Shown here piece after piece: positions 1-5,120 of a stretch of 5,120 nt of DNA. The translations under genes were made by a program, and so were the position numbers. How positions within the stretch are numbered: position 1 is the stretch's first letter; every line of letters starts with the position of its first letter. Origin of the DNA: Gammaproteobacteria bacterium (GTDB lineage Bacteria; Pseudomonadota; Gammaproteobacteria; Arenicellales; Arenicellaceae); contig JAUHZM010000232.1 in the NCBI GenBank assembly GCA_030426005.1, positions 1 to 5,120 of the forward strand, given 5' to 3'. The notes under the pieces are model-generated. The model was not told the origin of the DNA. It searched no databases and saw only the letters and a list, made by a program, of their open reading frames with translations.

Positions 1-329
1 TGGCGGGATTCGCACGCCGTGATCAATTATTACTGGCCGCGTTGGTGGTCGGTCACCGTCGTAAATTCCCGATTCAAACCTTCGAAGCGCTGCCGTCGAC
101 GCTGGTGACGCCAGCGAAGCGTGTGGCGGTATTGCTGCGTTTGGCTGTTTTGTTGCACCGAGGTCGTGGCAGTCATGTGCCGAATCACATTGGAATCAGC
201 GTCGAGGCCGAGCAAGTCAAATTAACGTTTGAGCCGAAATGGTTGACTAACAATCCACTCACCGAAGCCGACCTCAAGCAAGAACGCAGCTGGCTAAAAA
301 CCATCGGGATTAAACTGGTATTTCTGTAG
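1..329 (+). CDS. ppx: Exopolyphosphatase, C-terminal end (partial)
   Basis: This is the last 108 codons of an exopolyphosphatase of the Ppx/GppA family; the 5' part lies left of the window. The family removes terminal phosphate from inorganic polyphosphate in the cytoplasm. The visible part corresponds to the helical, HD-like C-terminal region of Ppx, not the ASKHA-type catalytic domains. It opens with a segment reading AGFARRDQLLLAALVVGHRR, where the family has a closely similar 'AGF..(E/R).QLLLAALV..HRR' stretch, followed by a helix with RLAVLLHRGR, matching 'RL.VLL...R' in E. coli Ppx. A beta-rich tail with an FEPKWL segment and a final acidic/basic helix (DLKQERSWL) resembles the E. coli tail. 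It ends at a TAG at 327-329. GppA is the main alternative; the convergent ppk neighbour favours Ppx. Reading frame is open from the window edge (first full codon at position 3). Confidence 0.88.
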   Translation, partial: AGFARRDQLLLAALVVGHRRKFPIQTFEALPSTLVTPAKRVAVLLRLAVLLHRGRGSHVPNHIGISVEAEQVKLTFEPKWLTNNPLTEADLKQERSWLKTIGIKLVFL

Positions 330-364
330 CCCCTGCAGGCACTAGGTTGGAGGGCTTCGCAGGT

Positions 365-2464
365 CTAGTACTCGTCTGCGTGAACTTCAAGCAATGACTG
401 CTGCGCATTAAAGCGCGGAACCTCGGGACCAGCAGGAATGGCCTGAATGTACTTTCCATTCGGTTCCATTAGCCAAGCGTTACTATTATCAGCCAGGTAC
501 GCATGTAAATCGTTCAAGATAGTTGCCTTGATAATCGGATCCAGAATCGGTGTGCATTGCTCAATTCGGTTGCGCAGATTGCGTGGCATCAAATCGGCAC
601 TGGATAAGTAGATTTCGCTTTCGTCTGCTGCGTTCAAAAAATAAAATACACGACCGTGTTCCAAGAATCTGCCGACCACTGAGCGTACGGTGATATTCTC
701 TGATAGCCCCGCGATACCTGGTCGCAGGCAACAAATGCCGCGGATAATTAGTTCGATCTTAACCCCAGCCTGCGAAGCTTCGTACATTGCATTGATTACC
801 ACTGGGCTCGACAGGCCGTTGGCTTTGATGATCACGTGGCTATCCAGGCCTTCTCGCGCATGTTCTGCTTCACGCTGAATCTTGCTCACCAGCATGTCAC
901 TGATGCCGACCGGCGATTGAAATAGGCGCGCCAGTGGCGGGTTTGGTCCCTGCGTTGTCAGCTGCATAAATAGCTCATGCACGTCCTGGGTGATGTCTTT
1001 GTCGTTGGTGATCAACCCGTAATCGGTGTAAACCCGGGTATTCCCTTGATGATAGTTACCAGTGCCAAGGTGCACGTAGCGCCGCAGTTTCTTGCGCTCG
1101 CGTCGTACGATCATTAGCATTTTGGCATGTGTCTTTTTACCAACCATGCCATAGACCACATGCGCACCGGCTGACTGCAGCTTGTGAGCGGTGTCGAGAT
1201 TGTTTTGTTCGTCAAATCTCGCCATCAGTTCTACAATGACGGTGACTTCTTTACCCGCACGGGCTGCATCTTCCAACAACTCGACCAATACTGATTCCGA
1301 TCCGGTACGATACAGGGTCTGTTTGATGACTAATACGTCAGGATCGTTGGCCGCCTGGCGTAATAGCTCCACCACTGGAGCAAAGGACTGAAACGGGTGG
1401 TGCAGCAACACATCTCCATTATTAATGGTGTCAAACATATTGTTCTGCTGCGTAAGATTGTCAGGTGCCGACGGGGTAAAACCTTGGTACTTGATCTGCG
1501 GGCGATTAACCAGATCCGGTAAGGTGATCAACCGATTTAGGTTGGCTGGCCCATCTACGAGGTAAATGTACTCGTCTGAAATTTGGAATCGGTCTTTCAG
1601 GAAATTCAGAATCTTCTTTGGACAATCAGCCGACAATTCCAGTCGAATGGCTTCACCATACAGGCGTCGAGGCAGCTCACCTTCGAGTGTGCGTGCGAGG
1701 TCTTCAACCGCTTCAAGGTCGACGTACAAATCGCTGTTTCGGGTGATTCTAAACTGGTAGCAACCCAGCACTTTCACATTGCTAAACAGTTTACGAATAT
1801 TGGCCTGGATGATCGATGCGAGATACACGTATTCGTATTCTTTCATGCACAGCTCAGGCGGGAGCCGAATATAGCGGGGCAGGGCGCGCGGTGCTGGTAC
1901 AATCGCAATGTTGTGCGCATCATCTCGGTCAGGGTCATGCAGATCCACCACAATACTCAGTCCTTTATTAATGGTGAGCGGAAATGGGTGTGCTGGGTCG
2001 AGTCGAATTGGGGTCAAAATAGGCAAGACTTCACGTTTGAAGTATGCACGAATCCATTTAGCTTGACCGCTGGTCCAGTGCTGCTCTTCCACAAACTGGA
2101 TGCCGTAGTCCTGTAGGGCTGGCAGTACTTGCTGATTTAGCGTCTGATATTGTAGGTCAACTAAGCGATGGGCTCGTTCGCTGATCTTGTCCAATGCAAT
2201 CTGAGGCGTCATGCCATCCACGCTTTCGCTCGCGACAGAGCTTTGCGCCATCGCTTTTAAGCCCGAGACACGAATTTCAAAAAACTCATCCATATTTGAG
2301 CTGAATATGCATAAAAATTTGAGCCGTTCTAATAATGGCACTCGCGTATCAAGCGCCATACTCAACACCCGTTCATGAAACGACAATAAGCTCAATTCCG
2401 TATTCAGAAACGGCGGCGTGTTTTGTGTGGTGGTGTTGGAGGGGATTACGGTCAAATCATTCAT
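365..2464 (-). CDS. ppk: Polyphosphate kinase 1
   Basis: Ppk1 polymerises the gamma-phosphate of ATP into inorganic polyphosphate, reversibly, through a phosphohistidine intermediate. The 699-residue product is within the usual 690-740 range and appears intact. The N-terminal domain (about residues 20-120) carries ELSLLSFHERVL and SSNMDEFFEIRV, with N57 matching the ATP-contacting Asn45 region of E. coli. The head domain follows (about 120-320), then two phospholipase-D-like C-terminal domains. Residues known in E. coli fall at a constant offset of 11: R386 (LYRTGSES) and R416 (ARFDEQ) for Mg/ATP, H446 (KTHAK) as the phosphorylated histidine, H465 (VHLGTGNYH), and H603 (EHGR). The ATG at 2464 is chosen because an in-frame TGA lies 21 nt upstream and the next Met (residue 36) would remove conserved sequence. 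No clear Shine-Dalgarno precedes it. The gene converges on ppx and diverges from aroG. Confidence 0.97.
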   Translation of the reverse strand: MNDLTVIPSNTTTQNTPPFLNTELSLLSFHERVLSMALDTRVPLLERLKFLCIFSSNMDEFFEIRVSGLKAMAQSSVASESVDGMTPQIALDKISERAHRLVDLQYQTLNQQVLPALQDYGIQFVEEQHWTSGQAKWIRAYFKREVLPILTPIRLDPAHPFPLTINKGLSIVVDLHDPDRDDAHNIAIVPAPRALPRYIRLPPELCMKEYEYVYLASIIQANIRKLFSNVKVLGCYQFRITRNSDLYVDLEAVEDLARTLEGELPRRLYGEAIRLELSADCPKKILNFLKDRFQISDEYIYLVDGPANLNRLITLPDLVNRPQIKYQGFTPSAPDNLTQQNNMFDTINNGDVLLHHPFQSFAPVVELLRQAANDPDVLVIKQTLYRTGSESVLVELLEDAARAGKEVTVIVELMARFDEQNNLDTAHKLQSAGAHVVYGMVGKKTHAKMLMIVRRERKKLRRYVHLGTGNYHQGNTRVYTDYGLITNDKDITQDVHELFMQLTTQGPNPPLARLFQSPVGISDMLVSKIQREAEHAREGLDSHVIIKANGLSSPVVINAMYEASQAGVKIELIIRGICCLRPGIAGLSENITVRSVVGRFLEHGRVFYFLNAADESEIYLSSADLMPRNLRNRIEQCTPILDPIIKATILNDLHAYLADNSNAWLMEPNGKYIQAIPAGPEVPRFNAQQSLLEVHADEY

Positions 2465-2481
2465 GCTTATGTGCGATATGG

Positions 2482-2496
2482 GTCAGAATATGTCAG
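2482..2496 (-). repeat. CTGAC direct repeat upstream of ppk
   Basis: On the minus strand CTGAC occurs at 2496-2492 and again at 2486-2482, a 10-bp period (about one helical turn), with 17 bp between the second copy and the ppk ATG. The copies resemble the CTGTCAT half-sites of a Pho box, but the period is 10 rather than 11 bp and each has an A in place of the fourth-position T. The repeat is seen directly; a role as a regulator site is only inference, and with two 5-bp units chance is a realistic explanation. Confidence 0.3.
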
Positions 2497-2524
2497 GCAG
2501 AGCAGCGCAAACAGCGAGCATGCC

Positions 2525-2530
2525 AGTATA
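2525..2530 (-). promoter_or_regulatory. Possible -10 element for ppk
   Basis: Read on the minus strand this is TATACT, one mismatch from the sigma-70 -10 consensus, about 60 bp upstream of the ppk start. The 16-18 bp spacing positions hold no good -35 hexamer, so an activator would be needed if it is real. It lies within the 8-bp palindrome AGTATACT (2525-2532), so the motif also reads as TATACT on the plus strand, where a -35 is likewise missing. Suggestive only. Confidence 0.2.
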
Positions 2531-2532
2531 CT

Positions 2533-2550
2533 AGTCTGCCTTTATGACAT
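2533..2550 (-). promoter_or_regulatory. Half Pho-box-like sequence upstream of ppk
   Basis: On the minus strand the first ten bases, ATGTCATAAA, match the Pho-box first half plus spacer (CTGTCATAAA) at nine of ten positions. The second half (GGCAGACT) fits poorly. ppk is a known PhoB target in several bacteria, which makes the site plausible, but the gap to the possible -10 at 2530-2525 is only 2 bp, much shorter than in typical PhoB-activated promoters. Weak candidate. Confidence 0.15.
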
Positions 2551-2597
2551 TACGTCGAGATTGTTAGCAAAATCGAAAACGGATTGCGCGCACAGCG

Positions 2598-2606
2598 TGA
2601 TATAGT
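2598..2606 (+). promoter_or_regulatory. Candidate extended -10 promoter for aroG
   Basis: The sequence TGATATAGT fits the extended -10 pattern TGnTATAAT with one mismatch. No convincing -35 lies 16-18 bp upstream (bases there read about AACGGA), but extended -10 promoters can work without one. Initiation would fall near 2613, giving a leader of roughly 77 nt before the aroG ATG. It is the best promoter-like element on the plus strand of the ppk-aroG interval. I saw no TyrR box (TGTAAA-N6-TTTACA) near it. Confidence 0.35.
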
Positions 2607-2654
2607 CACTTTACCATGTTGGTGAGTTTTCGGCGTCAATAAACGCAATGCTGC

Positions 2655-2681
2655 CAAAATTTGCCAGATAACTTAATTTTG
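2655..2681 (+). repeat. Perfect 7-bp inverted repeat in the aroG leader
   Basis: CAAAATT at 2655-2661 is the exact reverse complement of AATTTTG at 2675-2681, with a 13-nt centre. The right arm ends 8 nt before the aroG ATG, where a ribosome binding site is expected but no purine-rich Shine-Dalgarno is visible. It could be an operator for a dimeric repressor or a weak AT-rich hairpin near the initiation region. The repeat is seen; the function is unknown, and AT-rich arms arise by chance fairly easily. Confidence 0.35.
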
Positions 2682-2689
2682 TTCTAACC

Positions 2690-3754
2690 ATGAAACGCAC
2701 AGATGACCTAAGAATTGCTCAAACCAAGGAACTTATTTCCCCAGTCCACATTCACGAACAGTTTCCGCTGACCGACAAAGCGGCGGACACCACGGCTCAG
2801 GCTCGCTCGGAAATTGAAGCTGTAATGGCTGGTGAAGATGATCGATTAGTTGCGATTGTCGGACCCTGTTCTATCCATGACCCAAAATCTGCGTTGGAGT
2901 ACGCAGGTCGACTGGTTGAACTAAAGCAGGAGTTACGGGACGAATTAGTGATCGTGATGCGCGTGTATTTCGAGAAGCCGCGTACCACGGTAGGTTGGAA
3001 AGGTCTGATCAATGACCCGGATTTGAATAGCAGTTTTAGTGTCAACAAAGGGCTTGGTATCGCACGCAATCTGTTGCTCTCAATTAATGATCTGGGTGTG
3101 CCTGCTGGTTGTGAGTATCTGGATTTAATCACGCCGCAGTACACGGGTGATATTGTTTCTTGGGGCGCCATTGGAGCGCGTACCACTGAGAGTCAATGTC
3201 ATCGTGAGTTGGCGTCCGGTTTGTCTTGCCCGGTTGGTTTCAAAAATGGCACTGATGGCAACCTCAAAATCGCGGTCGACGCGATCGGTGCGGCCAGTAA
3301 TCCGCATCATTTTCTGTCGGTGACCAAAGAAGGACGGACGGCGATCGTGGCAAGCACCGGCAATCAGTTTACCCATATTATTTTACGTGGCGGTAGCGAT
3401 GAGCCAAACTACGCCAAAGAATTTGTGGATCAAGCTGCCGGTATGTTGGAAGCGGCGGGCTTACGCCCCAATATCATGATTGATTTCAGTCATGCCAATA
3501 GCTACAAGCAGTTCGCTAAGCAGCGCGTTGTTTGTGATGACGTGTGCCGTCAAATTGAGCAGGGCGAGAGTCGCGTGTTTGGTGTCATGATTGAGTCTAA
3601 CTTAGTCGAAGGTAAGCAAAAAGTGGTGGAAGGGCAGCCATTGGTGTACGGCCAAAGCATCACTGATGGATGTATCGGCTGGCAAGAAACGGAAGACCTT
3701 TGCCGAAACCTTGCAAATGCGGTACGATCAAGACGTGCAGTGCGTGCCGCTTGA
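2690..3754 (+). CDS. aroG: DAHP synthase, phenylalanine-sensitive AroG type
   Basis: The enzyme condenses phosphoenolpyruvate and erythrose 4-phosphate to 3-deoxy-D-arabino-heptulosonate 7-phosphate, the first and committed step of the shikimate pathway. The 354-residue product matches the class I (type I alpha) family over its full length. Metal ligands known from E. coli AroG are C60 (VGPCSIHDP), H268 (DFSHANS), E302 (VMIESN) and D326 (SITDGCIGW). PEP-contact residues R91, K96, R164, K185 and R233 are present in RVYFEKPRTT, GARTTESQ, GFKNGTDG and ILRGG. The N-terminus (TDDLRI) and the Phe-pocket positions (D5, D6, P149, Q150, L178, S179, F208, S210, V220) follow AroG rather than AroF or AroH, so inhibition by phenylalanine is predicted. 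The start aligns with E. coli AroG; an in-frame TAA sits 21 nt upstream. No clear Shine-Dalgarno is visible. First gene of a probable aroG-aroE-aroB unit. Confidence 0.97.
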   Translation: MKRTDDLRIAQTKELISPVHIHEQFPLTDKAADTTAQARSEIEAVMAGEDDRLVAIVGPCSIHDPKSALEYAGRLVELKQELRDELVIVMRVYFEKPRTTVGWKGLINDPDLNSSFSVNKGLGIARNLLLSINDLGVPAGCEYLDLITPQYTGDIVSWGAIGARTTESQCHRELASGLSCPVGFKNGTDGNLKIAVDAIGAASNPHHFLSVTKEGRTAIVASTGNQFTHIILRGGSDEPNYAKEFVDQAAGMLEAAGLRPNIMIDFSHANSYKQFAKQRVVCDDVCRQIEQGESRVFGVMIESNLVEGKQKVVEGQPLVYGQSITDGCIGWQETEDLCRNLANAVRSRRAVRAA

Positions 3755-3786
3755 TGTTAAGTGGTGAAAGACGACTTTATTCATAA

Positions 3787-3804
3787 TCCTGAGGGGCTTT
3801 AGGA
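3787..3804 (+). other. Small hairpin in the aroG-aroE gap
   Basis: TCCTGA (3787-3792) can pair with TTAGGA (3799-3804) through six pairs, one of them G-U, around a GGGGCT loop. No run of T follows, so it is not a standard intrinsic terminator. The remainder of the 83-bp gap holds the aroE ribosome binding site and nothing else recognisable. It may be a weak mRNA processing or stability element, or chance. Confidence 0.2.
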
Positions 3805-3827
3805 CTGAGTCACTCGCTACGTTTGAC

Positions 3828-3831
3828 AGGG
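3828..3831 (+). promoter_or_regulatory. Ribosome binding site deciding the aroE TTG start
   Basis: AGGG lies 6 nt before the TTG at 3838, good Shine-Dalgarno spacing. An in-frame TAA at 3832-3834 lies between this site and the TTG, so translation in this frame cannot start further upstream. Together they support the TTG as the true start codon. Confidence 0.65.
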
Positions 3832-3837
3832 TAAAAT

Positions 3838-4686
3838 TTGAAGAGATTTGCGTTATTGGGAGAACCGTTGGGCCACAGCTTAAGCCCAGTGCTGCACAAG
3901 GCGATTTACCGTCAGCTCGAAATTGACGACGCCTCGTATCGAACGGTGGAATTACCAGAGGAACGGCTGAAAGGGTTTTTCTCTGGTTTCCGTGTTGGCG
4001 GTTTCGATGGCGTAAATGTCACCACACCTCACAAATTTCATGTTATTCAGCTGCTCGACGAAGTCGACAGCAAAGCCAAACTGATTAACGCGGTTAACTG
4101 CGTTAATCGGGTGGGCAATAAACTCACCGGATACAACACCGATTTGCTCGGGTTTGCCTACTCTTTACGTCAGAATGACGTGCAAATCGAGGGCAATCAA
4201 TTTGCGATCCTGGGTGCTGGTGGCAGTGCGCAAGCGGTTGGCGCGGTGTTGGCGGAAGGTGAAGCCAAACGAGTACTGATTATTAATCGTACACAGGAGC
4301 GTGCCGAACAGCTTAAATCGGTGATTCACGCTGTTAACGACGCAGTAGATGTGATTCTGTGTGATGAAGCCGAGCTGGCCAAGCGCGCACCGGAGTTAAC
4401 CTGTATCGTCAACACGACTTCAGTAGGCATGGCGCCGAACGTAAAAGCGTCCCCATTGACGAAATCCGTATTCCACGAAGGCTGTCTTGCCTTTGATCTA
4501 GTCTATAACCCGAAACAAACCAAGTTTCTGGCTGATGCCGAGAAGCAGGGCGCTAAAACGGTGAATGGCTTGCAAATGCTGGTCGCGCAAGCGGTTTATT
4601 CGGTTGAAATCTGGATGGGCGGGAACATCGTGGCCCATGTTGACATGAATGCGCTGGTCAGAGACCTTGAGAAAGCGATAAAATAA
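3838..4686 (+). CDS. aroE: Shikimate dehydrogenase (NADP-dependent)
   Basis: AroE reduces 3-dehydroshikimate to shikimate, step 4 of the shikimate pathway, in the cytoplasm. The 282-residue product has the usual length. The N-terminal substrate domain shows S14 and S16 (GHSLSP), catalytic K66 in VTTPHK, N87 in NAVNCV, and D102 in YNTD. The Rossmann domain has LGAGGS (125-130) and the NRTQER motif (150-155), whose arginines at 151 and 155 favour NADP over NAD. Y223 in LVYNPKQT and GLQMLVAQA (244-252) complete the active site. Both serines in SxS favour shikimate over quinate as substrate. The start is TTG, set by an AGGG 6 nt upstream and an in-frame TAA 6 bp upstream; it places the conserved FALLGEP strand correctly at the N-terminus. 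The motif wording (VTTPHK, YNTDLLGF) looks closer to Firmicute-style AroE than to the enteric protein, by eye. It lies between aroG and aroB. Confidence 0.96.
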   Translation: MKRFALLGEPLGHSLSPVLHKAIYRQLEIDDASYRTVELPEERLKGFFSGFRVGGFDGVNVTTPHKFHVIQLLDEVDSKAKLINAVNCVNRVGNKLTGYNTDLLGFAYSLRQNDVQIEGNQFAILGAGGSAQAVGAVLAEGEAKRVLIINRTQERAEQLKSVIHAVNDAVDVILCDEAELAKRAPELTCIVNTTSVGMAPNVKASPLTKSVFHEGCLAFDLVYNPKQTKFLADAEKQGAKTVNGLQMLVAQAVYSVEIWMGGNIVAHVDMNALVRDLEKAIK

Positions 4687-4708
4687 CCACAAAGCGCTAA
4701 CTAACTTC

Positions 4709-4729
4709 TGTACGTCGATCTGTCGTACA
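4709..4729 (+). repeat. Inverted repeat in the aroE-aroB gap
   Basis: TGTACG (4709-4714) is the exact reverse complement of CGTACA (4724-4729). A C-G pair and a G-U wobble can add to the stem inside a single T-T mismatch, leaving a 3-nt loop. It lies between the aroE stop and the aroB start. The following bases (CCAAATCATTTCTT) are only moderately T-rich, so a classical terminator is unlikely. It could be an operator-like palindrome or an mRNA hairpin influencing aroB; no Shine-Dalgarno is obvious after it. Confidence 0.3.
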
Positions 4730-4743
4730 CCAAATCATTTCTT

Positions 4744-5120
4744 ATGCAGTTTGACTCACAGTTGCACCGTGTGCCCGTCGATCTGGGCGAACACTCCTAT
4801 GATATCGTGGTGGGCTACGGCCTGCGAAACCAATTAGCTGACCATCTGGCACCTTGGAATCAAGGTCAACAATGGGTGGTGCTGACGCAGCAGGCGATCT
4901 TTGATATCTACGCGCCAGTGGTGGACTCACTGCGTTCGGCCGGGTTTCAAATTCATCCCATTATTGTGCCGGGCGACGAATCGGCCAAAAACATTCGCTA
5001 CGCTGAGCAAGTCTGGACTGAGATGGTGGAGCTCGGATGTGATCGTTCCTCGATTCTGTTGGCGCTCGGTGGTGGCGTGGTCGGTGACCTGGGTGGCTTC
5101 GTGGCTGCGACCTATATGCG
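4744..5120 (+). CDS. aroB: 3-dehydroquinate synthase, N-terminal part (partial)
   Basis: AroB converts DAHP to 3-dehydroquinate, step 2 of the shikimate pathway, using catalytic NAD and a divalent metal. Only the first 125 codons and two bases of the next are inside the window; the family is usually about 350-370 residues, so roughly two thirds is missing, including the metal ligands. Visible landmarks are an N-terminal beta strand with LGEHSYDIVVG, the acidic E-x-x-K segment PGDESAKN (76-83), and the NAD-binding glycine loop LALGGGVVGDLGGF (106-119) with D115, followed by AATYM, all in the expected order. The ATG at 4744 is the first standard start after an in-frame TAA at 4702-4704, and gives the usual short N-terminal extension. 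No strong Shine-Dalgarno is seen. The G-C-D-R-S-S and AATYMR wording differs from enteric AroB. It is probably cotranscribed with aroE, 57 bp upstream. Confidence 0.95.
   Translation, partial: MQFDSQLHRVPVDLGEHSYDIVVGYGLRNQLADHLAPWNQGQQWVVLTQQAIFDIYAPVVDSLRSAGFQIHPIIVPGDESAKNIRYAEQVWTEMVELGCDRSSILLALGGGVVGDLGGFVAATYM

Noticed and set aside
328..363. AGCCC (328-332) / GGGCT (352-356) and CCTGC (332-336) / GCAGG (359-363) as a bidirectional terminator between ppx and ppk
   Set aside because: The stems are only 5 bp with loops of about 20 nt, they exclude each other, and no T-run follows on either strand.
1583..2116. Long open frame of 177 codons antisense to ppk
   Set aside because: It lies wholly inside the strongly conserved ppk gene, shows no recognisable domain, and is explained by codon structure of the real gene on the other strand.
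2335..2605. Open frames of 60 and 70 codons overlapping the ppk 5' end and the divergent intergenic region
   Set aside because: They overlap the conserved ppk N-terminus, lack ribosome binding sites, and show no recognisable protein features.
2648..2671. Seven-codon mini-ORF (MLPKFAR) upstream of and in frame with aroG, considered as a leader peptide
   Set aside because: It has only one Phe codon, no Shine-Dalgarno, and no terminator/antiterminator structure after it, so there is no case for attenuation.
2797..3186. 129-codon open frame antisense to aroG
   Set aside because: It overlaps conserved aroG catalytic sequence and its translation shows no family-like features; it is a shadow frame.
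1..5120. Search for a novel defence system, mobile element, CRISPR array, RNA gene or unusual repeat family
   Set aside because: Nearly all of the window is accounted for by five recognised housekeeping genes; the intergenic gaps are short (35, 225, 83 and 57 bp) and hold no repeats arranged as arrays, no transposase remnants and no tRNA-like fold that I could see.

Overview
The window looks like ordinary chromosomal DNA of a gammaproteobacterium with roughly balanced base composition (judged by eye, not computed). The best evidence for the lineage is an AroG-type DAHP synthase very close in pattern to the enteric phenylalanine-sensitive enzyme, plus a Pseudomonas-like arrangement in which exopolyphosphatase and polyphosphate kinase genes converge tail to tail. 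The genus cannot be fixed from the sequence.

Layout. Positions 1-329 hold the 3' end of ppx (exopolyphosphatase, + strand). After a 35-bp gap comes the stop of ppk, which occupies 2464 down to 365 on the minus strand and encodes a full-length 699-residue polyphosphate kinase 1. A 225-bp divergent intergenic region (2465-2689) separates ppk from a rightward aromatic-biosynthesis cluster: aroG (2690-3754, DAHP synthase), an 83-bp gap, aroE (3838-4686, shikimate dehydrogenase, TTG start), a 57-bp gap, and the 5' part of aroB (from 4744, 3-dehydroquinate synthase), which runs off the right edge.

How the genes work together. Ppk1 makes inorganic polyphosphate from ATP and Ppx hydrolyses it from the chain ends, so the left half is a synthesis/degradation pair. 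AroG, AroB and AroE perform steps 1, 2 and 4 of the shikimate pathway. Their shared strand and short gaps suggest one transcription unit starting in the ppk-aroG divergent region. All catalytic residues I could place from the E. coli enzymes are present, so every complete gene looks functional.

I found no mobile element, CRISPR array, tRNA or rRNA, defence gene or unknown protein family. The points worth a second look are modest: the aroG-aroE-aroB grouping with non-enteric-looking AroE and AroB, the TTG start of aroE, and several short repeats and inverted repeats in the intergenic regions.
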